From assembly GCA_963680875.1 (NCBI GenBank), contig OY804578.1, positions 100,345,689 through 100,409,688 of the forward strand: DNA of 64,000 nt, in the 5' to 3' direction. Positions 1 through 11,413 of this stretch are shown here, in pieces. Below the pieces are notes generated by a model. It saw only the letters and a list, made by a program, of their open reading frames with translations. It searched no databases and was not told where the DNA came from. Made by a program: the position numbers and the translations under genes. Source of the stretch: Bathymodiolus brooksi. Its lineage: Eukaryota > Mollusca > Bivalvia > Mytilida > Modiolidae. The first letter of the stretch is position 1. The number at the start of each line of letters is the position of its first letter.

Positions 1-816
1 TATTTATTCAAGCAAATTCTTTCATAATTTTCACTCTGGCAAGTGGGTCAGCGAGAAGAATGTATGTATACTCTAATATGATTTTATGAACTGAAATGTG
101 GATTAATTGATGTTTAACACCAACTTTAGCAGTATTTCAGCTATATTGTGGTGTGAACAAATTTTATAGATTAATTTCCTTCTTTAGTGATAAAAACAAT
201 CATGTTATTGCTAGAAAACAAATAAATACATGTGCTTACATAATGGATGTAGGAGGTAAGAAAGATTGAAGATACCAAAGGGGTAATCAGAAGCCATAAA
301 TCGAAGAAGGACAGACAATACAATAGTAACATGAATGCATTCTTTTCCTTTCATCTTTTTATGGTTTACAGTCTTTGCCTTAATTATTTTCACCTACTTG
401 CCCGAAAGCCAACTTTAAATTTTTTTTATATTTATTAAAACAAATTCTTTCATAATTTTCACTTGTCCGAATCCAGTTTTACTTGTCCCAGGCTTCGAGC
501 AAGTGGGTTAGTGCTAAGACTGGGTTTATATTCCAGAATATAAGCAACAGCTAGGGAACTATGAAATAATACGTGCAGATCAAGATACTGCACACTTTAA
601 ATCTGGGATGTAGTTTTATTACTCTCAGAGAAACGTGCAATAATCAACAATCTATATGAGAAATTACAAGGCTTCATGTTACAAATCATTGGATTTCCTA
701 GTTATAGTTAAACAATCTATTGCTTCACGTTCGATTGTTTAAACACGGAAATCTGTGGTATAAATATTACTTAACCCAAACAAATTCTGATACATGATCT
801 TAAATGTTTAAATTCT
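1..816. other. 5' flank of the dioxygenase gene, repeat remnants
   Basis: No gene seen. A direct repeat of about 35 bp (core CAAATTCTTTCATAATTTTC) occurs at about 9-45 and again at about 430-465. At 105-175 there is a diverged SINE-type tail (GTTTAACACCAACTTTAGC, then TATTTCAGCTATATTGTGG). No TATA box or CpG-rich promoter stands out upstream of the start codon at 817. Confidence 0.5.
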
Positions 817-3800
817 ATGTTTAAGGACAATAGAGGCTGGAATAGGTTCATGTGGACAGAAGACAAGATAAAAGAGTTTTGGACAGAAGGTGTTGTGATG
901 AATGTACCACTATTGACGGAGGAACAGTGTGATAGAATAAGAAATGACTACAAATTCTTTACTGTATGTTCAACAGGCTAAATATTCTCTATTTAGGAGG
1001 TTGTGTTTATGGTGTTTAAAGTCACTTTCAACAACATTTCAGTAATATCATGGAGGTCAGTTTTATTGGTGGAGGCAACAGGTTATATATTCTCTATTTA
1101 GTAAATTGAAATTGTGAAATGTATTGAAATAGTTAATTAATTAATGATGATGATTTTATTGATTGAGGTTCGGTGTATACAGGTAATTTTATTATATTGT
1201 AAAAGTGAAAACGTGACTGATTTACTGAATGAATCGATATTTCTGCTACATGTTGCAAATAACTGTCAAGCTTTATTACATGAAGTTGTATTGAGTACAC
1301 ATTGCCATGGAAGCCAGGAGGAAATAGAACTGACAAACTGTAGTGGTGGTAAGCCTTGATTGCATTGGTACAATTCCAACTTCAGTACCTTACAGTCACA
1401 GGGGCTCTTATACACAAAGGAAAAACCATTGAATTTATAATGTATTTTTAGGAAGCTTTTTAACAGTGTTATATACAATTTTGTGTCAAAATGAAATTCT
1501 CAAAAATAATTCCATAATTATTGTTGTAGTGAATTAATGTGTAGTGAAATTCTGAAAAATTATGCTGTAATTTTATGTATATATAGTCCGTTTGACTTCT
1601 ATAAATCTTCAGAAAAAAATTCTTAAAAATCCAGTTTTCAAATCAACAATTTTTTTCTAGGTTTTATTAATAAATGATTTATATACGAACTCTGACAATT
1701 TTGGTCCATTATTAAAAAAGTTACCCATTAGGTCTCTATGTTAATTATATTTTCTGAAGTGTAAAAATCTGCATGGAGTGAGTACAAATAGTGTAAGAGC
1801 CCAACTATCAAAACAAAATAACAGACATGTGCTTTTAATGTATATTTCATTGTACCATGTGACATAGGACATTTATATATTAAAATGCTAATCATTAACT
1901 GACCATTCAGGTGATAGTCAATAGCCGATTTGCCAGTTTCCGACTTGATTCTAAAATTATACGTTTTTTCCACATGTTTGTAGTAGTTGCTTCCCTTTGA
2001 GGCAGACAAAAATGTCAATTTCATGCAATATTCAACCAAAATGACTATGACATATATTTTGCTCATACTCTGTATAAAATTTAAATGTTGTAACAACTTG
2101 TGAATTTTTTATTTGCTATAAAGTTAACTTCTATAATTTTACAAGGTTCAATTATCTATAAATTTTAAGAAAATTATACTCAAATTCTTAATCCTTTCTG
2201 TTGCTCTTGCATCCTTTCTGTTGCTCTTGCATTAAACGGGAACCAGTTTGTCCTCTGTAAGGGAAATAACTCAAATAATAAAATATTAAAAGTGTATAAT
2301 TTTAGAATCAAGTCGGGAATTGGCAAATGGTTTATTGTTACTGATGTCCTTTAATATTCAAATGTCCTATGTCACATGGTACAATCTTTTATTTGTACTC
2401 ATTCCATCCAGATTTCTACACTTTATAAAATTTAATTAACATAGAGACCTAATGGGTAACTTTTTTGATGATGGACCAAAGATTTTGAAATTAATTGTCA
2501 GAGTTCGTATATATCATATATTAATAAAACCTAGAAAAACTAGATATGTCCCTGCCGTGAATATTAAGGAGGCTTTAATTCACCCTTTTTTAATTCCCTC
2601 AGTAATAGGCTAAGAATAACAAATGAATTTCAAAGTTGATCTGTAACTTATGATTATACACTCTCATACCAGAAATCAAGTCAATATCTCAAATCATAGT
2701 GAAATAAAGTGGTGACAACTGAATATTTGGCCAAATTTCAAAATCCAAGAGCCATAACTTGGCCAAAAATCATTGGACTGGAACGAAATGTAAACTTGAT
2801 CTGTAACTCATCATTATACACTCATATACCAAAAATCAAGTTAATATCTCCAAGCATAGCGAAAAAAAGTGGTGACAACTAAATATTTGGCCAAATTAAG
2901 TCCAAGGGCCATAACTCAGCCAAAAATCATTGGACCGGAACGAAATGTAAACTTGATCTGTAACTTATCATTATACACCCACATACCAAATATCAAGTCA
3001 ATATCTCAAAGCATAGCGAAAATAAGTGGTCGCAACTGTTTTATTTTGGAATTACGGACATGGGTAACAGTACTATATGTCCCGGCCACTTAGTGGCGGG
3101 GACATAAAAATTGTTGATTTTTAAAACTGGATTTTTAAGAAAAATTTTTCTGAAGATTAATAGAAGTCAAATGGACTATAGTACATGTGGATGTGTAGCA
3201 AAATTCTCAAAAATAATACCGTAATTGTTGGTGTATAGAACACATGGATATATAATGCAAAGCCCTTGCACAGTAAATTCAAAAATTTATTGTAAGAATA
3301 GCATACATGCATATAACCTCTCTGATTTATTATGTATTATACAGATAGTACATTTAGTTAAATTGACTGTTTCAGGGAGAAGTAGAACATCCAGGGATGG
3401 ACATGATGTACGAGTACCATTCTAACCAGAGTGGGGATCCAAATAATATCCTCATACATGCCCTCGGCCATTGGAGATTGACATCATTGTTCCATGACCT
3501 TGTTTTTCTTCCTCAAGTTGTTGTAAGTCATTATGTAAAATAAGATTCACCATTGAAATACATGTATTATAATGGAATATATGATACATATAACTGAAAT
3601 ATTATTGAAAATGTCATCAAACACCATAACCCAATAGAAAGATAAAGACACAATAAATTCAGTTTGTCAACACAACTCTGCACATATTTTACATTTTCCC
3701 TTGCAAATTTTCAAAAGTTTTGTATTTGCATGTTTTTAAGCTGACGCTATGACACCGTGATATCATAAATAGTGCCTCGACAATTTTTACTTTTGTGTAC

Positions 3801-6800
3801 GACACACTATGTGCTGTGCATTTTATATCCGTTTATAATGAAAAACAATCCAAATTTTGATTAAAAGTATGGATTTGTTATTTGTTTCTTGGATTTAAAT
3901 ATATGGTCGTATGGTAGTTGGATTTACTACTACCTATGCAATCAGTGCCTATCGCCACTAAAGTTGTGAGTTTGAATCCCACTCATAGAAAGGTGTACCT
4001 GGATACAACATTATGTGATAAAGTTCATCAGTGATTTGCGGCAGGACGGTGGTTTTCTCCAGGTGTTCCAGTTTCCTCCATCGATAAAACTGACCACGAT
4101 ATTGCTGAAATATTGTTGAAAGTGGTGTTAAACACCATAACCCATACCCTAAATCTAGAAAAATTAGACATTTATAAGCTTATTTTCTATAACGTTCAAG
4201 TACCAATAATATTGAACAAGGAAATATAGATATTGATAATTGTACCGGTATATAGAATAGCACTACAATAAAAAAAAATAAGTCTCCTTATTTTAGCATT
4301 GACTAAAACTGCTTAGCATTCCTAACCATGTTATGGTAGATACCTCATTATATGTATATTCTTCAATGCTGTTTTAAGGTACCGGCATCCCGTCTATTGG
4401 TGCCCGATAAACAAATAGGCGTTCGATTCTGGCATGATCAGTTATTTGCAAAGCCAGCCAAACATGGAGGTGTAGTTGCTTGGTAACTAGCCATTTTAAT
4501 TTTCCCAGCTTTCCATTTTGCACTAGTCCTGCTTGTAGTAGCTAGCATTACATTGGTACCATAAATTCTATTATGAATTTCTATACTTGCCATAATGCAG
4601 ATACTATATACTGTATCATAGGGTTAATGCACGAATCTTGGTGAATATTATCATGAGCAGAATATTATATTGCCAGAGCTTGTAAGTTCAATTACGGGTA
4701 ATATTTTTTTTTGCAATAGAAAATATTAATCCAAATTTGTATAATAACGCTTTTATTGTATAATGGAACTTGTAAAATGATGAGAAGGTGCCATTGTGGT
4801 CGTGATCATATAACTACATATGCAATCAGTGCCCATCACCACTAAAGTTGTGAGTTCAAATCCCACTCATGGTGAGGTGTACTCAATACAACATTATGTG
4901 ATAAAGTTTGTCAGTAACTTACAGCAGGTCAGTGGTTTTCTACGGGTACTCCTCCACCAATAAAACTGACCGCCATGATATAACTGAAATATTGCCGAAA
5001 GTGGCATTAAACACCCTAACCCCTAAAAATGATGAGAGCATCATTTCAATTTGTTGAAAATGTCACAATTGGGAAATATTGCACACTAAGATTTGGTTAC
5101 ATTCTACATGAAATATTATAACAGTAGATTTTGCACATTCATTTATTTTTGTTGGTGTCAATTAGATGTAGTAATATTTTCGCCCTGATCAATCATCATC
5201 TCATTGAAAATAAATTTGTTCTCGCCATGATATAGTCGAGTTGGCATTAAACAACAATCACTCACTCGCCCTGATCAACCCTTTTCGGATAAAAGACTGA
5301 TACATTTACCAAAAGCTTGTCCCATTTTGAGATGAGACCTGTAGTCCACATAAACTTATAGTTTAGAAATCATGGCATGTCAATTTCTAGTCAGCATCTT
5401 CTTGACGATGAGGATGAATTTTATTGTTTCACAGACATTTAAGATATACTATCTGACATTCCCACTGAAAGTAAAATGTTTATTTTTTTGAAAGGGGGTG
5501 TAGATGGTTTCAGCTATTTTCATTGATTTTCAGTTGTTTTATTTTCTATGATATCCAGAATCATTCCTGGTACTAGTATACCATAATATATCATCTACAA
5601 CAAGATGAAACATTCCTCTGGATCACTCCAAATTTTATAACACTTTGTGAACACAATAAAAAAAGGGGATGAAAATTTAGGTACTGGCTTAGGACAGACA
5701 CGACATATGTCTTTATGGGATCTTAATCCTAAATCCATTGGTTTACTTTGCATCCATTGTGAGCCTGTGAGGTAGTGTACCTTTTTTTGGTAAATGCTTT
5801 TATCAGTATATGTGAAGGTTTTTAATTGTATATCTACTAGAAATCTACCTACATATTAAAAACAAAAACCTTTGGTATCCTTGGTTAAACCCTGCAATGT
5901 TAGTGTTTGTCTTTTGACTAAATTCCATGTTGGTCTGGTATAAAGTGGACATCATCATCATCTCATTTGAATATAACCTGTTCACATCATGATATAGATC
6001 AACAATAATTGCTCATTTTGGGTTCAACAAAAATCACTCTTTATGTTTATGGTGAATAGAAGCATTGTTTATATTTGTTGAAATATTGTAATTCGTCATT
6101 CTTTTTATTGAATTAACTTTATATTGCAGGCACCAAGATTATTCCTATTGGACAAGAACAAGACCCATGATGCACCTTACGGTAAATTATATCTCAACAT
6201 TATCCAGATAATAGATTATATGATTAACCTTCAAGTTAAGATTCTTTTAATGATATTTTAAAGCTTTTTATGTATTTTATATTTTAAGAATACATGTACT
6301 TGTAAGACTTAGACAGATATCATATACACAAACAAATATGAAACTCATTTGAGCAAAGACCATTTTGCAATAACTACATAGAAATGGTACCCATCCAATA
6401 CATTGTAAATATAAATTCACAGTTGACTGATTTGCTCATCATTGAATTTTTAACATAAATTCTGTTTTTTATTATCCACTTATTCCTCCACAGAATGGCA
6501 AATGAATTAAAAAATGTATGTATACCATAAATATCAATAACATTTTACAAAGTGTTCAAAAGACTATCCAATGTAATTCATTTATTATTTGGGTTCAATC
6601 CACAGACATTATTAAATTTTGAGACTAGAAATTTTTGTCAAATGTCACCAGATGTTGGAATACTCAGGTGTCATATTATCCAAGTTCCACTGTATAAACT
6701 TTAGTGATAGCGGCAATCACAGTTTTTTTTTATTGACACATTTAAAGTAGGATAATAAGACAGTTTACAGCATTTCTTAGTTCTACAGTATTGATGAAGG

Positions 6801-9800
6801 AATTCAAAGTACACTACGAAAATCTGTCACCAAATTTTATAGAGAGAAAAAAAAATACAAAATGATCTGAAAGCGCAAAAATAAAAATAATCTGACCTTG
6901 CAGTTCTCAATGATAAATTAGATTTTTCATGAGTTTCTCTAAAAAATAATCTAACTTTTTGAGGAAAATATAGCCCCTCCCTAAAAGTTAAATGATCATT
7001 CCTTTAGATATTATGTTGTTACAACCTTACTAATATCAAATTACCCGTTAATAACTTCAAGAATACTTTGTAGGTTCATGTAGCCCTTGATGACCAGACA
7101 GAAGACAACGGAGGACTATTTTACATTCCTAAATCTCATAGGTTAGTTCATGTGGCCTGCAAATTTTCATTCATCAAACTTCATAAAATTGCTACAGTCC
7201 CTTCAGGAGAGATAACGGTACAATGCCTTTGGATTTTGAAGACTTTCATGTTTGCCATTTGGGTTTTTTTTTTTCACATGTGCGACAATAAACTTTTACA
7301 AGACATTCTGATTGATAAAGGTAAATTGTATTTACAATGGCCAAAAGAAAGAGGACAACTATGATCTACAAAACACTATACAGAACACTCAACATTGAGC
7401 AATCATTTTTGTCAAATCTCATGAAATTTATCTTCAGTGTGAAGATTTGCTAAAATGAGGTCTCTTTCGATTTTGACGAATTTCTCGTTTGCCAATCCAG
7501 AATTATAAAACCTTGTTTGTTAAAATGGGCACTTTTTCTGATTTTATGAACAAATGTGAAATAAATTGAACATATTAAAATTACATTCTGTTGTAATTTA
7601 TTGCAACTTATATTTTTACAGATGGACTAGAAATGGTGAACCATTGCCAGTATTAGATTTTAATTTCAAGGATATGGAGTCTATAAAGGTTAGATCATGT
7701 ATATATAATGAATGACATACTACCTTATAGCTACGAATTCATTGTGACAATGGTTTTAGGTAGTAGCCAGCAAATATCCTCTTTCAGTTTAAATAGGATT
7801 TTTGAGTTAAATTTGGTTGCAGTGAAACTAGTGCAGGAGAAAGACCTTGTCAACTGGCTGTGGTCATGTCATGCTGCAACTGTCGTAGATCCAAGTCATA
7901 TTGAAATGGTTGTATACATGATAAATAAATTCCCTGAATTGCCTACATACCATACTGGTAAATTTTTCAAATGTAAATGACAATATGATAGTGCTAAGGA
8001 TATGATTTTGTATAGATTTTATACATGTACTGATATTTCAGACAATTTTGACAGATGAAGAATTAAACCAGTTTAAGCCTATTTGTCCTAGGCTGAAGAA
8101 AGGAGAAGCCAGTTTCCATCATGCTTTAATGGTACACGGATCATATTGCAACAGGTATACTTTCAACACCTGATGGAAATTTTCTGTCTAGTTTGCTTGT
8201 GAAAGTCACAAATTGATTTATTAATTGTTGTTTAACATAGTGTTTATAGCAGTATTTAAGCTATATTCATCACTAGAACAAGTTTACAAACATGTCTACA
8301 GATAAAAAGATGGCACTTGGATTGGCACAAAAAATACTTACCACATGAAATAGAAGCTGTAATGGATAGGGTTAGAATTTTTGTTTTTTTTATTATGATT
8401 GGCTACCGGTGACCACTTATAACACAACTGCTCACTTGGAACTACTGCAAATGTCTTTTACATGCAAAGAGCATGGCATTCTCCATGCACATAAGGCACC
8501 CATTTTTATGCCTCAAATTAAGGGCAAATTGTGTATTTGAGTCTACCTACACAAATAGCATATTTACTTTTGGAAGAGTTTTACCATGCAGCAGAGAAAC
8601 TACGTCCCATTTCCACCGATATTCCCTGGGATTTCCTTGAAGGAGTCACAAATGAAATCGTAATTATGAAAGAATAGATTTAGGCCATTTTCCCGGTATA
8701 AACAACATCACAATTTTAGGGATGGATTTTTCTACCAGAGAGAAAATATAAACAAATATTTTATTTGCATGTAGGAGTGAGAGACCACGTAGATCAGCAG
8801 TACTGAATTATTTTGGTGATGGTGTGTGTTCAGATTCAAATGAAGAGATGCTTAAAGGAAGTATTGTTCCAAAGGTATGATTATCTAATTTCAAATAATT
8901 TACTTGAAATAAGTGTTCACTAACTTGAATGACCCTATAAATTCTTGGACCATCCTCGAGTTGTAGTACTTCAACAGATTTTTAAAATATTGTTTTCAAC
9001 TATGAAAAACAAAAGCTATTTCACGTTTTGCTATATAGATGATGTCCTTTCACTAAAGGGCCTGGGTGGCTCAATGAGTTAGGTAGTTGGATTACCTAAC
9101 AACTCATACAAGCATATCACCAATATGGCACGAGTTCGCGCCCTGCTTTGTAAATTACAAAAAAGGGTCCACTCAACTCGCAGCCGCAAGTGATAAAGTG
9201 ATAAAGTTTACCAGTTGCTTGCCCATGGTCGGTGGTTCTCTCCGGCTTCTTCCACCACAAACACTGGTCGCCATGATATAGCTGAAATATTGCTAAAAGT
9301 GGCATTAAACACCAAAAATCAATCAATCAATCCTTTCACTAAATAATTCCAAGTTTGGTGATTATGTTCATCGCATCTTAAGTTAAGTTGAAGCCATCAC
9401 TTTGCAAGTTTTACTGTCGCTATCAGGACTTGATTAACTGCTACGGGTCCTCCAGTTTCCCCCTCCAAGATATAACTGAAATATTGTTGAAAGTGGCGTT
9501 ACTTTGTTAGCTCAATAATAAGTGGTCCACAACAAAAAATGTTTTTGCTAAATCAGCTGCACCATGAAAAGAACCATTATTGATCTCTGAAGCCAAATTT
9601 TTAGTATCATCCAGTTTTTCTCTTTCTCTGTCGTATTAATTTTAAAAGAAGATAATAATTCTTTTAGAATAAAATGTGATTGAAACCTCTGATATTCAAC
9701 AGGACCAGTTTGAAAAATTAGAGTTATCTCCCTTTGACCATTAAAAAACTGATTTTTTATGAATACTGTTCTAGGCATGTCAGGTTAAGTTCATCATTTT

Positions 9801-10215
9801 TTTAATGCAGTGATAATTATACTAAAAACTGTAGAAAAAAATGTGGTTCAAGCATCTGCTCTGTGTTTCTTAAACCGAAATCTTGAGTATAAAAATGTCA
9901 GTGTAAAGAGAGTTGATAATGTCACAAGTTTTTGATGTTTTTCCTGAAGTCCAAATTGACCACTTACAGTATTTAGTACTTTATTTGGCCTAAAATTCAA
10001 TTTAATTTAGATAGTAAACTCTACAAGAAACACAGGTGAATAGATGAGCTTGGATTCAGAATTTTTTTGGGGTAATTTCTCATGATATCTATATTTTGGA
10101 ACTGTTTCCGATAGTATGGTATTTTTTTTTTACATTTCATCTTTCTTTATTTTAGGGACAAAAAATGGAAGGACAGTTTTATCCTCTAGTGTTTGATTCA
10201 GCATGGACAAGATAG
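817..10215 (+). CDS. phytanoyl-CoA dioxygenase (PhyH) family protein, nine exons, 285 aa
   Basis: Exons: 817-963, 3376-3522, 4379-4482, 6130-6181, 7074-7141, 7622-7688, 8042-8154, 8775-8874, 10156-10215. Every intron is GT-AG, all split codons agree in phase, and the sum is 858 nt with no internal stop. The protein has the Fe(II)/2-oxoglutarate dioxygenase signature: an HQD pair at residues 134-136 (preceded by GGVVAW, followed by [10 protein letters not shown]), a [12 protein letters not shown] block ending the core strand at about 162-172, and the distal His at 227 within ALMVHGS. Arg238/239 lies where the family binds the 2-oxoglutarate carboxylate. It should therefore hydroxylate an organic substrate with iron and 2-oxoglutarate; the substrate cannot be read from the sequence, and phytanoyl-CoA is not implied. 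No signal peptide or PTS2 is obvious. Length is slightly short for the family. The ATG at 817 is chosen because the exon is open from there and the reading is coherent; an upstream non-coding exon is possible. Confidence 0.9.
1000..1090 (-). repeat. SINE-A fragment
   Basis: Minus-strand 3' part of the common SINE-A family: forward TTTATGGTGTTTAAAGTCAC, then CAACATTTCAGTAATATCA and TTTTATTGGTGGAGGCAAC. It lies in intron 1 of the dioxygenase gene. Confidence 0.7.
2194..2233. repeat. 20-bp tandem duplication
   Basis: ATCCTTTCTGTTGCTCTTGC occurs twice back to back in the spacer of the foldback element. Confidence 0.85.
2541..3106 (+). mobile_element. minisatellite-core element inside the foldback's right arm
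   Basis: Starts with ATATGTCCCTGCC and ends with GGCGGGGACATA, a short inverted terminus. The interior holds about three roughly 140-150-bp repeats marked by CCATAACT(T/C)(G/A)GCCAAAAATC and ATTGGAC(T/C)GGAACGAAATG. Comparison with the intact left arm of the host foldback shows that CCTAGAAAAA joined AATTGTTG before insertion. No coding capacity. The build resembles Helentron-associated mollusc elements with tandem-repeat cores; that placement is inference. Confidence 0.65.
3903..4148 (+). repeat. SINE-A copy
   Basis: Begins with a tRNA-like head (GGTCGTATGGTAGTTGGATT, then GAGTTTGAATCCCACTC resembling a B box) and ends with TTGTTGAAAGTGGTGTTAAA and CACCATAACCC. In intron 2 of the dioxygenase gene. 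Confidence 0.8.
4793..5022 (+). repeat. SINE-A copy
   Basis: Same family: TGTGGTCGTGATCATATAAC head, B-box-like GAGTTCAAATCCCACTCATG, tail GCCGAAAGTGGCATTAAACA. In intron 3 of the dioxygenase gene. Confidence 0.78.
5180..5268 (+). repeat. SINE-B tail fragment
   Basis: TCATCATCTCATTGAAAATA, CTCGCCATGATATAGTCGAG and TTGGCATTAAACAACAATCA match the 3' part of the tRNA-derived SINE-B family. A second shorter piece is at about 5950-6020. Confidence 0.7.
9058..9318 (+). repeat. SINE-A related copy with a different head
   Basis: The head is CTGGGTGGCTCAATGAGTTA (A-box-like), followed by the body and tail shared with SINE-A (CCATGATATAGCTGAAATAT, TAAAAGTGGCATTAAACACC) and an (AATC)n tail. The same head recurs at 63974 at the window edge. 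In the last intron of the dioxygenase gene. A tail-only piece of the family is at 9420-9504. Confidence 0.78.
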
Positions 10216-10271
10216 AGACAAAGTCAATCTTGTAGTTTATAGCCTTGATCCTTCACAAACGTTGACAAACA

Positions 10272-10277
10272 AATAAA
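10272..10277 (+). terminator. polyadenylation signal AATAAA of the dioxygenase gene
   Basis: First AATAAA after the stop codon at 10213-10215, about 57 nt downstream, followed by T-rich sequence. Confidence 0.6.
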
Positions 10278-10278
10278 T

Positions 10279-10400
10279 ATTATATTATTTTGTGTTTTAT
10301 TCTTCACAAACAAATGAAATTTATATTATTTTGTGTTTTATTCTTCACAAACAAATGAAATTTATATTATTTTGTGTTTTATTCTTCACAAACAATGAAA
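10279..10400. repeat. 41-bp tandem repeat, about 3 copies
   Basis: The unit contains TATTTTGTGTTTTATTCTTC then ACAAACAAATGAAATTT; near-identical copies follow the gene's 3' end immediately. Confidence 0.85.
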
Positions 10401-11106
10401 AACAAATAAAATAACAAACATAAATAAAAAAATAAGTTATTTATTAAAAATTAAAGGATGTACAAAATAAATTAAATAATAGTACATGTAACAACAGTAT
10501 GTAAACATAGGAATAACAATTACAGTAGCCCCTCTGTTATAAGTCTATCTCCCTCGTCATACCAGATTTCAGATCTACTGAGATGGTAAAATACTACAGT
10601 TAAACTGTCTAATCCCAACCTCCTCGAGTCCAGATTTTGTGTTCAGAATAGACAGGTGTTCACTCTATCCAGCATAAATTAACAAGATTTCTGACTTTGG
10701 GACTTTATTTATAATGTTCAGTTTAAACAGGATTCCAGATTATTCGGGGTTCCGTTTAGACAGATTTCACTGTATATGGATTAAATGGTCAGCCTCAGAG
10801 AGACTATTGCTCTTATAGGACCAACTATACAATCTGAAGTAAGTATATGCTAGTGTTTCAGAGAGAGTTGGGTTATACAAAATATAGATAATGCCTATCA
10901 AAGTACTACTCTATTTTAAACTACAACGGTGTGAACGGAATTATTGTCATGGTCTGTAGAAATGACCATCAAAATACAATTTATGAGGTAGATAGGGAAT
11001 TTGTATCTTCAAATAACAGGGGAAAAAAATGTGCAAAATATAGCAGATTGTTTTATCACAAATACTTAAGGACAGTGAGTCAATTCAAAAAACAGCAAGA
11101 CCTAAG
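10401..11106. other. intergenic region between two convergent genes
   Basis: AT-rich, no ORF of note. It separates the 3' ends of the dioxygenase (+) and archaemetzincin (-) genes. Nothing further recognised. Confidence 0.5.
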
Positions 11107-11413
11107 TTATCCTTTCACCCACGTCTGTAGTCTAGTCTGAAGCCATTCAACGTCTTTAGTTAAACCATGTGACGACCAGAAGTCTGCCATTTGCCGATAT
11201 CTGTCCTCTACATCAAACATGCATGCAAACTGTATTTTTCTGAGACATACAGGACACAGGAAAACTGGACGCCTGTCAGATTCCTCTAAATGATTTGATC
11301 CGTTCATTAAACATTCATAGAATACGCAGTGCTTCAATCCAAACATGTGACAGATTTCATGACACATGGTTTTACAGGCTCTTTTGATTATAGTAGATTT
11401 ACCACCTTCTTCA
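11107..11413 (-). CDS. archaemetzincin last exon (zinc site and stop)
   Basis: The acceptor TCTTTTTCAG ends at 11414; the exon starts with one base completing a split codon and runs 101 codons to TAA at 11107-11109. It encodes [16 protein letters not shown] with the three zinc ligands, the second-sphere Cys residues, [13 protein letters not shown], and the CPVC pair. The C-terminal tail ends [10 protein letters not shown]. Residues are those expected for an active enzyme. Confidence 0.92.

Larger units (their letters stand above)
1584..3178. mobile_element. long foldback (inverted-repeat) DNA element, possibly Tc1/mariner-like
   Basis: The left arm (from TAGTCCGTTTGACTTCTAT at 1584 to about 2000) is repeated inverted on the right (about 2290-2540, then 3107-3178, ending ATAGAAGTCAAATGGACTA). 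Matching interior blocks include TTACCCATTAGGTCTCTATG / CATAGAGACCTAATGGGTAA and the CATGTGACATAGGACAT pair. Both sides are flanked by TA, consistent with a TA target duplication, although the ends are AT-rich and other boundaries are possible. No transposase seen. The right arm is split by the element at 2541-3106. A diverged relative of the terminus lies at about 61795-61910. Confidence 0.75.

Noticed and set aside
1728..2096. 122-codon minus-strand frame
   Set aside because: Located in a foldback arm, AT-rich, low-complexity translation with no family motif.
7152..7364. Small plus-strand frame as a separate gene
   Set aside because: It starts at the donor of dioxygenase exon 5 and is intronic read-through.
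7708..7980. 90-codon plus-strand frame
   Set aside because: Lies wholly within a dioxygenase intron and has no recognisable motif; a host exon there would break the phase-consistent gene model.
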